From: Powellomyces hirtus
Lineage: Eukaryota > Chytridiomycota > Chytridiomycetes > Spizellomycetales > Powellomycetaceae
Direction of reading: 5' to 3'
Assembly (NCBI GenBank): GCA_025526995.1
Contig: JAHLKG010000005.1
Location: 248,001-312,000, forward strand
Length of the DNA: 64,000 nucleotides
Both the position numbers and the translations under genes were made by a program. This document shows, piece by piece, positions 35,491 to 46,641 of the stretch (positions are counted from its first letter, which is position 1; each line of letters starts with the position of its first letter). A model generated the notes under the pieces. That model was not told the origin of the DNA, did not search any database, and saw only the letters and a list, made by a program, of their open reading frames with translations.

Positions 35491-36449
35491 GATTTATTTT
35501 GTTACCTGCATGTTCAACCCTTTCATATGACCATTTTGAACATTTGGATCTGTATTGCGTCAAGTGTGGAAAATTCTGAGTGTATCCGAAGGACAGACGA
35601 GAGGGCCCCAAATTCCCTTGCAGGAGTGGTTGCCACTGTCTATAGAGTTTGAGTGGAAAGGCATGCTTAGGCAGTCGGAGCAAAAGGGGGGATTGGATTG
35701 GCCGGCGGGCAAATGACTAAATCGACGGTGGACATTCGTTGCCATTGTGGGTGAGCGTCCGTGGTGAGAATACATGTGACAAGGAAGGTGTGGCAATGGG
35801 GAGGATTTTGGAAGTGGGTCCAAATTCTTTCGCCGAGGGTTTCACCAATGGAATTGGCATCGGTCAGCACTCCATTCCATTGCATAGTGGCCTGGCCGCT
35901 GATGTTGCACTCGATGCACAATCCTTGTGTGCATCTCGAGTAGTCCCAGGGACAGTACAAACACGTCTGAACGACTGCAATCAACGAACCAATCGTCTCC
36001 TGTTGAATCGCAGGGTTCGCCAGCACCAAATTCTATTCCAAGGGAGGGTAATACCGACAATTTCTCATTAGAGGGATGGTTGGCCAACGCAACAGCCTGC
36101 TTTATATTCTTAGTGCAAGGTACTGGGATGATTGACACTGTATGATCGGATTATCTCGATATGGCTGCGAGGAAAATGCAAGCTGGCAAATGTTTCGAGG
36201 GACCTCCTGCGCCCAACTACGCCACACCCGCCACAGGCATTGCAAGGAGTGTTTACACCAAAGATATTCGAATGAGCAGCTACGAAGTGAAAGCAGAGAA
36301 AGCAGGTGCTTCGAATGCATTCGAGAAATTATATACAAGGTGTGCAGTATACCGCTACGCATTGACGTGTGCAGATTTGGCCGTCCCCAAGGATATTGAG
36401 GAGCTTTTCGCGGACATGATAGCTGGGTGTGCATGAGCAACTAGAGAGC
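35491..36449. other. Intergenic; small uncertain ORF
   Basis: About 960 bp between SRP9 and the SDR gene. The only frame worth noting is 36161-36436 (+, 91 codons, beginning MAARKMQAGKCFEGPP), with no recognised motif. Minus-strand frames at 35667-36029 and 36102-36440 are of similar size and equally unsupported. I do not call a gene. Confidence 0.4.
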
Positions 36450-37635
36450 TCAGGCGTTCACGATCTTTCCACCATTTGGGTGAAGCGTCTGTGAAGGTAA
36501 ACAACAAACAGATTAATCAATGGTTAATATGCCATAGAAGGATGAAAGCGTGGAGTTTGATGTGTACCTGGCCAGTAATGTAACTGGAATCTGGGCCAGC
36601 AAGGAAGACGAAGCAGGTAGCAACCTCGACGGGTTGGCCAGCTCGCTTCATTGGGTAGGTGGCGCCGAATGTCTTTTTGCTGTCCTCTGTCATGGTGGAC
36701 ACAATGAGCGGTGTCCAGATGGGTCTAAAATGGAAAAAGTCACTCAGTATTGCGGAGTGAATGCCTGCGACGGAAGGCGGCAATGATTGTTTACCCTGGG
36801 GCGACCGCATTGACGCGAATTCCCTTCTCAGCGAGCTGACCAGCAAGACTGCGCGTGAATGCAATGATTGCTCCCTTGGTCGAGGTGTAATCGAGGAGGG
36901 TAGGATGTCCCTGGAAGGCATTGATCGATCCGCAGTTGATGATAGTGCTTCCCTTCTTGAGATGCGGAAGGGCATGCTTGGAAAGATAAAACTGGGAGAA
37001 GATGTTGGTCTTGAAGGTGTGCTCAATCATCTCTTCAGTCAACTCTGCAAACGTCTCTATCTCAAGCTGCGCACCCGCGTTGTTGACCAGACAGTCCAAT
37101 TTGCCCAGTGCCGCAACAGCGCGTTCAATCAAGCCCTTGCAGGCGGCTTCCCCGAGGGAGATGTCTTGAGGAAAAAGCACGCATTTGCGGCCGGGTGCCA
37201 GTCGCTCGACTTCCTTTTTGGTGTCCTGGGCATCGGCCTCTTCAACGGGGAGGTAGTTGATGGCGACATCGGCGCCTTCCATTGCGAAGAGAATGGCGAC
37301 GGATCGGCCAATACCAGAGTCTCCGCCGGTGATCAAGGCACATTTGCCTGTAAGCTTTCCGGCGGCTTTGTAGAGCTCGAATGTCACATTGCCGGCGTCG
37401 TCAAAAGCGGGAAGGCGGTAGCTCTCGGGTTGGGGATCCATCTTGGACTGCAAGCCCGGAGGGTCTTGGTTCTGAGAAATCGATACATGACAACCGTGTC
37501 AGAAAAAAAGCTCACAAATCTGGCAAAAAGGACATCAATCTCGTTTTGACTTACCTGAACCGGGAGAGTCAGGCCAGCATTGTAAATGCTTTCCGCCGTG
37601 TTTTTGGTGGGGTGTAGAAGAGATGGGATGTGCAT
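36450..37635 (-). CDS. Short-chain dehydrogenase/reductase (SDR)
   Basis: Exons 37555-37635, 36795-37471, 36568-36724 and 36450-36488, all in phase, 317 aa. The N-terminus NQDPPGLQSKMDPQPE is typical of the YhdF/general-stress-39-like classical SDR group. The NAD(P) site is ALITGGDSGIGRSVA, then NNAGAQ, then catalytic Ser in INCGSINAF and the Tyr-x3-Lys motif DYTSTKGAI (Y and K three apart). The C-terminal exons supply PIWTPLIVSTM and the closing DSSYITGQTLHPNGGKIVNA. It is an NAD(P)-dependent oxidoreductase of unknown substrate, probably cytosolic. Homologues are often stress-induced in fungi and bacteria. The last coding exon is only 39 bp. Confidence 0.93.
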
Positions 37636-38031
37636 GATTGTGAAAAGTAGAGAGAGTTGCAGAATAGCGATTCGTCGCTAATCTGCCCTGGCCAACTTTT
37701 ATAGTCCTGGAGAGGGAATCCATGATTTGAATGACGTAACGAGTGACATCCAAAACGTGGGTGTTCTGCAATTTCGGTCAACTGTGACAAATGACGGGTG
37801 TGAAAGGGACATTACTGAACGCGCTCTGTCCACGTCACTACGTGCGAACACGTCAACCCACGCGCTACGCGACTTCCTTGTCGTTGGACAGAAATCCCAC
37901 CTCCGCGGTACGCATGCAGAACCGAAAACACAAAGCAAAAAAACAGAAGCTTGCTCAATATGGATGTTGACTTCTACGGCCATACAATTCTGCTGGAAAA
38001 AAAAAAACATGCTCCTAATTTACAACGACGC
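37636..38031. other. Intergenic, 396 bp
   Basis: This contains the SDR promoter on one side and the 3' flank of the MDR gene on the other. A short A run lies near 37999-38008. Nothing else is evident. Confidence 0.5.
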
Positions 38032-39215
38032 TCATGACGGCATCTCATCATTTACAACAACCACTATTTTCCCTCGCGCACTGCCCGCCGCAACAAATTC
38101 ACCCATCTTTGCTACATCATCCATCACAAACGCCCTATCTAGATTCAATTTGAACTCGCTCTTTTCCAGCACGCGGTCCACAATCTCTTGCAGCGGGGCC
38201 CTGCTCAGATCAACCTGTTTGAGATCGCATCGCGTGAGATATTGGCCTGATGACAAGTGAACTAGAGGATCGAATTGGACAGAGCCTGTGGAAGGACCGC
38301 CAAGAGTCCCTGCCAGGCAACATATGCCACCGGGGCTTTTGAGAGCTCGAAGAGAGTCGATGAGAGTAGTTGGACCGATTAAATCAACGATTTTGTCGGC
38401 GCCGGTTGTGTCAGCTGGCGTGGCTGATGATAGGTCGTCGGCGGAATTAAAAAGGTCCCGGGCAGGAAACATCATTCTGACATCGTCGGCAATCCCTCCC
38501 TCTCGCTCCAGTATGACAAAATCAGCGCCATTGTCTGAAAGGTTTGGTGCTTTGGTAGGATCGCGGGTAGTAGAAGCCACTACTGCTCCGATAGCCTTCG
38601 CTACTGACGAAACCGCTAAGCCAACCGAAGATGTTCCTCCACGAATCAACAGCCGATCTTGCCGCCTGGTTTGTGACCCTCATCAGCGACTCGTGATTTG
38701 ATATAGAGTAAGCTTGAATAGTGTGATGATCAGCTTACCGGAGGTCCAACGTGTCACATATCAGAAACGCGGTGAGGAAAGTGCTCGGAATAGACGCCAG
38801 CTTTGCCCATGTCGCAGCATCAAGGGGCATAGCCGGAACCAGTGGTGCAACCCGTAACGGAATAACATTTCTAGCAGGAACGAGGACATGGCTGGAGGGA
38901 GAGTCGATGAGCGCCAACCCTGTCGGTACACACATAGACGGAGTACTACGCCACCTACTCTCTCCACACGCCTCCAGCGGCCCCAATGACAGCGACAGTC
39001 GCTCCTACTCGCAAACCATTGACATCCCCACAATCCTCCACTACGCCCACGCATTCACATCCCGTCGCGCGGTCTTCGTCGGTGGGTTTTAGGTCTTGTT
39101 GGTTGACAGCAAATGCGCGGACGCGTACAAGGACGTGATTGGGTTTGGGGGTTGGCTGTTCGTGTGAGGTTGAGATGGAAAGCTTCCCGTCTTTTGATAG
39201 GACTACAGAGCGCAT
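38032..39215 (-). CDS. MDR-family oxidoreductase (enoyl reductase/quinone reductase-like), frame break
   Basis: Recognisable parts: an N-terminal GroES-like segment at about 38957-39215 (MRSVVLSKDGKL...HVLVRVRAFAVNQQD...GCECVGVVEDCG...GATVAVIGA), a middle segment (HVLVPARNVIPLRVAP...AKLASIPSTFLTAFL) ending at 38739, and, after a GT-AG intron, a Rossmann segment at 38032-38665 (LLIRGGTSSVGLAVSSVAKAIGA). No zinc-ligand cluster is visible, so it fits zinc-independent enoyl or quinone reductases (ToxD/trans-enoyl-reductase-like) using NADPH. Between segments one and two the frame meets a stop near 38957 and must shift. A GT-AG intron of about 50 bp does not keep phase; a GC-AG intron (donor GAG|GCGTGT) would. 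Either the intron is non-canonical or the gene is broken. Confidence 0.65.
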
Positions 39216-39542
39216 GTTGTGCTATGTGATGGAAACAGACGAGGCTCTCCTGGTTCTTGGTTGTGAACTGAGTTCTGTCGCTGGATGGCGAAAACTGTGA
39301 AAGGCAACCAACAAGAACTTCGCGCGATCACGGACCACGTAAGCACTCAGATATGTGAGCTCATACGGTCAAAAATTTGTTCTAGTGCATTTGACTAAAG
39401 GAAGGTTTTGACTAGCTACTGAATAACTCCATAAATCGCTATCTGATTATTCAGATTCACATTTATGGTCGCTAGACATGGCTGGGAGTAACAAGAATCA
39501 TAGTGTAGAAGCAGCACCGCAACAAGCTGTCATTACCGTTGC
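39216..39542. other. Intergenic, 327 bp
   Basis: The 5' flank of the MDR gene and 3' flank of the next minus-strand gene. No gene or motif is supported. Confidence 0.5.
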
Positions 39543-39977
39543 CTATTCTTGAGCGGCTTCTTCAAGTTCAGCAGTCTCGACCTCTGCGCCTTTCAACTTC
39601 TCGAAGGTCTCGGCGTCGGTGGTCTGAAAACACCAAACTTGTCAACAACATATTATGCTGTAGATATATGATGTTCCCATAGACAAGAAGCTGGTACCTT
39701 GACTTTGGCTTCATACTGTTTTGCCGTGGCTTCGGCACTGACAGCATCAAGCTGCTCGAGTCGTTCATGGTCGGGCGCAAGAAAGTTGTCGCCGAGCTCC
39801 CGTTCAACAACCCCATCTAAATCGGCACCGACTGTGTCCCAGTTGTACTGAAAGGCGGTTGAGCGACAGCTGTCAAGCCCAATCGTGTCTTGACATATCT
39901 CACCTTGCCAGATCCGGCTCTCTTAAGAGGTTGTCCTGGCTGGCCATGGCGCGGTAGGTGGTGGTCTTTTGCAGCTG
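39543..39977 (-). CDS. Small acidic protein with RAGSGKYNWDT motif, 5' end unresolved
   Basis: Three exons can be chained in phase: about 39904-39977, 39698-39847 and 39543-39623. The protein runs ...GQPLKRAGSGK | YNWDTVGADLDGVVERELGDNF... | TTDAETFEKLKGAEVE...AAQE. The basic Gly-rich stretch followed by an acidic helical tail resembles fungal stress or mRNA-binding small proteins with a KxGAGxxNWG motif (Stm1/HABP4-like end), but this is only a resemblance. No in-frame Met precedes the first exon, so a short 5' exon must lie upstream (an acceptor CCCTAG ends next to 39977). Function unknown. Confidence 0.5.
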
Positions 39978-40190
39978 CTAGGGCCCAACGAATGGGGGTG
40001 AGAGCCGGTCATTGTTGTAATTGTTTCGACAAACGAAAGATCAGAAGAATGAACATAAGGCACAGCTTTCATGTTCATGTTCATGTACGATATATAATGA
40101 CATTTGGGGTTCATTCATCCCTTCGTCCCTTCGGCCTATGACTCACTGTTACATCCATTTGCAACCTCATCTCCTGGGCTATGATCTATT

Positions 40191-42770
40191 CTAGTCCACT
40201 CCTTTTCGTTTAATGACTATTTTATCTTCCTGCCTCTGTGCGTTCGCCTTCTCGGTTGATGAACTCGAGTTGACTTGATCCCAAAATGCTTTGACTCCAA
40301 CACCCCACTTGCCGGCTTTCGCTCCCCACAAGCCCATGCCCCAAAAATGGCGCTCAGGAAGGTTGAGTGAATTCCGTCCCTTCCCACGCCGCTGGTCGTT
40401 GGTATTGACTTCCAACTTATCGTCCGGATTAAACCGCTTGTATTGCCGGATATAACCCGCGTATGACGCTTCATCACCAAAATCATCCGAGGCATATGTG
40501 TTCGTTTCGCCGTGTCTGGGACTAGCATCCAATGCAGGTTCTTGGGAGGAGGACGACAAAGCGTGGCTGTCGTGGTGAGACACGTAAGGTTCGGCGTCGT
40601 CCCCACACCTACCATTGTCGGCCACTGACGCACCAAAGTCCACACCGCGCGGAATGTGGGCAGCCTTTGTCCAAGCTTCTGTCCGCATTTCCTTCAATCG
40701 CGAGACGGCTCGCTTGAAAGCAAACTCTTCCTCCTTGGCGGTGAAAATGGCCAATCGACCAACGTCTCCAAACCTTGAACCTGACCTTGCCATATTCGTC
40801 CCCCGCTGGGTCATGCCCATTAAGTCACCCATCATTTCTCGGTGCATGAACTGATCTGATGACTCCTCACGCGCCGGGTCACCGGTCAGGATGAACAGAT
40901 TCTCGGGGTCGGCGTCGGCCGACATTATAAGCCTAACCTATTCTAGTGTTAGCGGCGTGTGCAATGGTGTACAATTTCTCACTGCATACCTTGTTCTCAT
41001 ATGCGGCGTCAACGAACGTGATAAACCGTCTAGCCGCATTCTTCTGTTCTAAGCCCATGCGTGGAATGCTTTGCAAGACAATTGTGTGGTAGCGCTGGCA
41101 TAACATGAGAAAGTCGGCTGGTCCCATGGGCTGTGGGTTGAGATTGAGTGAGGATATTGCCCACTCAGCTGCGGCTTCTGCAAATTGCTTACTTACGTTT
41201 GCGGTAGTTCCACACAGTTCGTCAAATGTCACGAGCGCCATTCCGTTGGCTGCCTTCTTGACAACCACGTCCCGCCCATAGACTTTGAATGTCTCCTTGC
41301 GCACTTCCATGACATTTAGCGTGTGATGCAGCGGATTGTTCTGAATCGCTACTCACGCCGAGTCCCAAAGAAGAGCTTTGCCACACGAGCTATGAATGCA
41401 TCGACGTCGTCAGGATCATCCAATCTGGAACTTTTTAATGAGGCCATGAAAAAAACATGCTACATGTGCCATGAAACCAACCGGTAGTAAACGCCATTAT
41501 GCTTCCCAGAGATGCCTTCGTCTTGGATCAATCGTTTAGCGTCGGTTTCATTAGCAGCAGGAACACAGAGACGTCTCACCAATCATCATCTGCTCCCGGT
41601 AGTCTGTCTTTCCCCGCAAGTGGATAACTTCAAGGCGTTCACTGAGTAAATCGATGAAAGGACTATGCCGTTCTCGATGAAATCCGCCCTTGTGCAAATC
41701 TGAAACGAGTGTTGAGCCGCGGGCATTCAGTGAACATTGCAAATGTAAATCACCTTGAATGTCTCGATTTGATGTCGCAACCACCACACCGCCCATTCGG
41801 AAAATATGATCCAACACCTGTCGCAGAACGGTAGCAGTTGCGACATCGGTGATTTGAAATTCGTCAAAACACAACAGCCACGCTTCGTCAAACAGATCTT
41901 GGGCAACAAGCTCGGTGACATGGATATGTGAAGGCTTCGATCTTTGACTATAGATTGCCTGCAAGTATCAGCCCAATGCCTTACGGCTATACACCAGAGC
42001 TCCGTTGCAAACACACACCTCCATTGATGCATATGCGCAAAGGCACTGACTATGAACGCGTTGAAATGAACCCTCTTCTTTCGCTTAGAGGGCATTGAAT
42101 TGAAGAAAAGATCCATGGCCATTGACTTTCCCGTTCTGTCGCAGAAGCAAGAAAATATCAAGGTTCATGCATGTTCATTGGCCCGTTAGGTCGACAGAAC
42201 GCACCCGACCTCCCCATAGATCCACAATCCTTTGGGAGCAGAAATGAGATCCTCGCCGGTGCTGGTGGCCACTATATCGCGCCGAAAAGTGTTGGGCTCA
42301 ATATGTTCACCGGTAGTAAATGTTCTTGTCTGGCCCGACCAAACAGAAGTTTAGTGCAAAGCACATCGAAATAAACACCATTTCTAACTACCTGTCCACC
42401 TCCAACTGAGGACTTTGGAATAGGAGGAGTGTATTCGAGAAGCTCTTCGCAAAGTCTTTGAAGCTATACTCCGTGCAAACGAAATGATGAGCACTCGGTC
42501 GACCCCAACTGGGAATGTGAAGTTGCCCACCTTGACAACTGCTCGCATTTGGTCTTCGTCCGGACGCAGCTTTTTCTCCGAGACCAGTCGCAGGTATTCC
42601 GGGAGAGGTCCTTTTTGAAGAACGTTGGTTTCCTTGAACGCACTTCTTCTCCCAACTTCGTTCTTACCAATTTGCGCCAGACCCGTCGAAAGAGTCCTGC
42701 GAAGGACAAACCCTCGTTCCGGCCATGGGACACGAAAGGCCACATATCGAGCCCTGGAGTACAGGAGCAT
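40191..42770 (-). CDS. AFG1: AFG1/LACE1-like mitochondrial AAA-type ATPase
   Basis: Eleven exons chained in phase: 42531-42770, 42392-42463, 42205-42251, 42019-42135, 41754-41947, 41580-41699, 41482-41521, 41357-41424, 41197-41282, 40990-41130 and 40191-40937; 623 aa. The Arg-rich N-terminus looks like a mitochondrial presequence. Family hallmarks: GPLPEYLRLVSEKKLRPDEDQ, Walker A rebuilt as GLWIYGEVGTGKSMAMD, Walker B WLLCFDEFQITDVATA, the arginine-finger region ATSNRDIQDLHKGGF, and the C-terminal TFDELCGTT...GPADFLMLC and NAARRFITFVDAAYENKVRLIMSADADP. AFG1 ATPases sit at the inner membrane and support turnover of respiratory-chain subunits. The joins at 42251 (poor polypyrimidine tract) and 41282 are the least certain. 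The 66-bp intron 41131-41196 has no in-frame stop. An insert of about 130 residues precedes the C-terminus. Confidence 0.9.
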
Positions 42771-43323
42771 TCTGAGAACGAGTACGAATTGCGGAGGTGA
42801 CGACGAAATTCCAGAAGACGGATTCTCCGCTCACGGAGGCGGCAGAACGCGCTTCGTCGCGCCACGGACGGCACGCGTCTGCCTGCGAAGATCGGTCGTC
42901 GGTCGTCCACTGCTCTTCTGTAGGACAACTTTCAACGTGAAGGGACCACTCATCTACCCGGTGCGTGGGGGATCATTGCTTGACAAGCCCAGTAACATCA
43001 GATGGTAGCAGGACAGAGGCTGGTGTCAGCGGTCATATTGTGAAGAATTGGCGGGTAGTTGCATTGTAAAGGCTACTCATTGACTCTCACTAACGGATAA
43101 CTTTCACAACAGAGATGGCACAAAGAAAAGTTGATAAACTGATTGGTTGACTTCTTGATGCTATCTTTGCTGACCGGTCAGGCTTGATCCACTCGACAAT
43201 CATATGGCCAACACGTGGCACATTTTTGGTTCCTCAAAATTGAGCAAGGTCTTTCCAAGCTTTGAGGACTGCACTCCTTGATCGGTCTATCATCCCTTTT
43301 TGATTTCGTCGCTGCGACGATGG
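42771..43323. other. Intergenic, 553 bp
   Basis: The 5' flank of AFG1. Overlapping open frames here are continuations of shadow frames of AFG1 exon 1. No independent gene is supported. Confidence 0.45.
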
Positions 43324-44584
43324 TCACCATTTGTGTTGTTGCGAAGGTCGCAGACGCCCTGTTTCCTCAAGGCATGTTCTGTGTCGCCTTTCGGGTTGGG
43401 AATTCCAGAGCGTCCTCATCATGTAAACACAGGTAACGTTTCTTGAGAAGACGAGAGATCTCAGCCCTGATTGCAAGGAATCCTCCCCCAACTCGCCGGC
43501 CTCTGAGCTGATGATGTTGTCCAGCAAGTGTTGCGTGCACCGACATCTTGCTCCAAATTGAGTATGCTCCGCGAGAGGTATGGAATCGTCATATTATCAA
43601 CTCAAAATTGTACCCTCGTGTGCTTTTTAGGTAAAACTCTAGTGGTAACCCGAGTGCCACAAATGAGAACTCCACAAACGTCGTCAGGTCCGTCTGGGTT
43701 TCACTAAACATGCGGCAGAAGATGTCGTTGGCGTCGGCATTAGCCATTCTAGGCTTTTGAGCGCGGAGGGCGATACTCAATCGGCGTCTATGCTCATGGG
43801 AAAGGCCTGACCGGCAAACCAGTCGTCAACCACTGGGGAGTAAAGTTTCCAATAGCCACCCAGTTGGCTAATTCCATCATTATCAGGTCGCGTGACCGCC
43901 TCCAACAATCCACTCTGCGTGGGGTTGCTCATCTCGTTGTAAGCGGAGTCGGTCAGACTCAAACGCTAGGTCACCATGCTCTCAAGGTGCACGAACCCAC
44001 TTGACCGTCTCCTGGTGAGGCCCGCTGGAAAGTCCTGGATGTACTCCGAAAGCCATGTTGCGCAATTGTGCTCTCTCGCTAGCTTGCACTTGATCGTCCA
44101 ATGAAGGGTCATACCAAGTATAGAGTATGTGTGCCCGATGGAGAATGCTCCGCGTAATGATCCAAAAGTAGTTGCGCAGCTCTTAAAGAGCGGGTTGTGC
44201 GTTTCGGCAGCATCCACGAATGTCAACAATATGCGCACTGCTGGTCAGGATCCCGAGCAAACGCTCGTGATGCTCGTTTTGCTAGGCCATTATGGCCAAT
44301 GACCATGGGAAGGTTCGAGTTGAAGGCAAGCGTAGTGTCATTGTAAGTTCTCAAAGTTCTGGAGTCCAGCTATTGTCAGGTTGTAATAGGGCATTGGGGA
44401 CTTGACATGCTACCTGCGTTCGGTCCTTTGCGATATCACTTTGTGTGGCTTGAATGCGTATGTCGAATCGTGAACATCTCAACTGCCGACAGGTCAAGTC
44501 GCCAGATTTTCGAAAGCTCTTCTGAAAGGTGTCTTGACAGCGGATCGAGACTGGCGCTGTACGGGTGCAGTCATAATGATTCAT
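43324..44584 (-). CDS. Possible multi-exon or decayed gene, unrecognised
   Basis: Several minus-strand segments read like protein but do not join cleanly: around 44000-44190 (NYFWIITRSILHRAHILYTWYD...), 43777-43962 (LTDSAYNEMSNPTQSGLLEAV...WKLYSPVVDDWFAG), 43589-43747 (MANADANDIFCRMFSETQTD...FVEFSFVALGLPLEFYLK) and 43324-43527. Phases between them conflict or pass stops. I recognise no domain. This could be an uncharacterised gene whose introns I could not place, or a decaying copy of one. Coordinates only bracket the signal. Confidence 0.3.
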
Positions 44585-44862
44585 ACTCTCATAGAAATTC
44601 CCATGCTCTTCGAAATAAAGGGGATCACCTTAAGGAAACCTGAGATCCTGAGATCTCAAAAGACCTTCGACGGTTTCTGACGGCAATCATGACGTGAACG
44701 CATGTATTTCGATAGAGACCATCCTTCTTGTTTAACATCATAATGGTCTACCGGAAACGAGGAAGGCATATAATCTGCCGTCATCGAGAGCTGTTCCTTA
44801 TGAGGCATAATGTCACAGATATTCGGATCCCGGGATAAACTGAAAGCGCCAATCTAACAATG

Positions 44863-45105
44863 TCATAAAACCGATAAATCAACCTCTCCGGTCTTTGAGA
44901 CCTGGAACCACCCCTTATCCACATTGCCCACTTTTCGCAATATCTGGCGGTTGACTTCTTCTCTGCGTGTAGTCTCACGTTCGTGTGCTTCGAGTTGAAG
45001 AAGCTCTTGGTGTTCATACATCCGAGCTTTTCTCAGACGATCGCGTTGCCATACAATAGCGTGATTGCCGACCTTCCCTTGCAACGAACCAGCGCAGCGA
45101 ATGCG
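44863..45105 (-). CDS. Exon of a small basic protein, unrecognised
   Basis: An 81-codon exon preceded by a clean acceptor (GGGACTATAG) and ending in a stop at 44863. It encodes a highly charged helix (WQRDRLRKARMYEHQELLQL...RREEVNRQILRKVG) followed by KGWFQVSKTGEVDLSVL. Composition suggests a small RNA-binding or mitochondrial ribosomal-type protein, but no family is recognised. A start exon may lie at 45145-45190 (METRRFMDGM...), though the implied intron would be only about 41 bp. Confidence 0.35.
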   Translation of the reverse strand, partial: RIRCAGSLQGKVGNHAIVWQRDRLRKARMYEHQELLQLEAHERETTRREEVNRQILRKVGNVDKGWFQVSKTGEVDLSVL

Positions 45106-45199
45106 CTATAGTCCCGCGAGCAGCGAAATGGCGGAAACAAGACTACTTCAGAGGTGCGCATTCCATCCATGAAGCGACGGGTCTCCATCTCTCGAAATG

Positions 45200-46641
45200 G
45201 ATGTGGCTCACGCTTTGGGTGGCTGTGCAGTTCATGAAAGCTCTCTGATCGACCGCGTCAACGTGCGCCTTTCCCACGCGCCATGGCGTCCTCTCGTTCT
45301 TGCAATGCTCTCGCCATTTCACCTTCGCTTGTTTTCTAACTTCGCCCTTCTAAACTCTCAATGCAGGGCACGGTGGAAGAATGCCGAGAACATGAAAATG
45401 AGCAATAGCAGGCAACCACAAAACATACCCGACGGATCAGAAATACCGGTACATTGCGTCCCACGCAACGGGCAAGGAGGGATACGGAAGCAACCGAAGA
45501 ATACCTTTCCATCCGTCCTACTTCAAAGGGCGCAAGGTGGGAATATACAAGACAGCCATCAAGTAAGCGAGCGATATGACCGAGGCAGCTACGACGTGAA
45601 CCAGAAAACACCTTTCCTATCGCGAAGAGTTTCTATACAGCAGAACTCTCGATACACTTCAAGGGCCCCAGGTGGGAAAACTATCAAAAATGTTCCTCAG
45701 GGTGACTGGACCGACTAGGACCGACCAATAAACATCCTTCCTCTCTAGCCCCCGCGGAGTGGGAGCCACAGGACCGATCAACCAGGGAGCAATGACCAAG
45801 GGCAACAACGCAGAAAACAAAGGTTTGTGTCCCTCAAAGTCGGTAATGTGCCAGGAATACCGGGAGCCTTTTCAAAAACAGCCGTAGTACAGTTGGCAGC
45901 CGGTAAGGTAAGCAGTACATATAGCAGAACTTTACTTCCCTAGCGGAAAGTGGGGCGCGACTTGGGAAACAAAGGATAGAGGCCGATTAAGATTCGGCTT
46001 CTATCGTAGGGGAGGGGCTAATATTTTGCTGCCTAACCCACTCATTACGTCCTGCCTATCACTGTAATGAGTGGGGTGAGGGCAACAAATTGGCGCGTAA
46101 GAGCGGAATAGGCAAATAAGCCGTAAGCCAGGGGCGCAGCGAGACACGCAACGAGGGACACAGCAAGGCAGTGATATCTTTGCCTCGCTGCCTCCGCTGT
46201 GTGATGCTCCGTACCTATCTTCGGGGGTTCTTTGTTGCAGCGAGCGTATTTGCCTCGCTGCCGCATGAGCGGGCTAGGTCTCAACGGGCGCAACAGAGTG
46301 GGGTGAGGACATCCCGAGTTGTGGCATCCGTCGATGCCTGCCTCCTCATTGATGCATAGCATAGACCTAGAGTGTATTAGTCTCAACCTGTGCACCTTGG
46401 GCAACGTATGCGTGCTTTTACTACATGGGAACAAGATTGCCAGTCTGCAATCTGCATTTTCCCATCTCACTGAGTGGCCATCCAATGGCACCAAAACTTG
46501 AACGTCCCACAAGCATTCCCCATTTTGCTGCGCACGAAGGGCGTGTTTTCCGGAGCGCTGACATAAGCGAACAGTGCGAACTCGTTTTACAAAACACAAA
46601 AACACTCTACCAGCTGAAACGAAATTCTAACCGAGTCAACA
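45200..46641. other. Gene-poor stretch with short repeats
   Basis: A 173-codon frame at 45197-45718 (+) has no recognisable motif and odd composition. The stretch includes a strong hairpin at 46037-46075. It also has two repeated words: GAGTGGGGTGAGG at about 46070 and 46297, and TTTGCCTCGCTGCC at about 46178 and 46249. This suggests a decayed or small non-autonomous element, but no terminal repeats or target duplication could be identified. Confidence 0.4.
46037..46075. repeat. Perfect 12-bp inverted repeat (hairpin)
   Basis: CCCACTCATTAC at 46037-46048 and GTAATGAGTGGG at 46064-46075 are perfect reverse complements around a 15-nt loop. Confidence 0.9.

Noticed and set aside
36161..36436. 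91-codon plus-strand frame before the SDR gene
   Set aside because: No motif, no clear promoter, and comparable minus-strand frames in the same place. Kept only as a note in the intergenic entry.
45197..45718. 173-codon plus-strand frame
   Set aside because: The composition does not resemble the real genes here. No domain or splice structure is seen, and it overlaps the likely 5' end of a minus-strand small gene.
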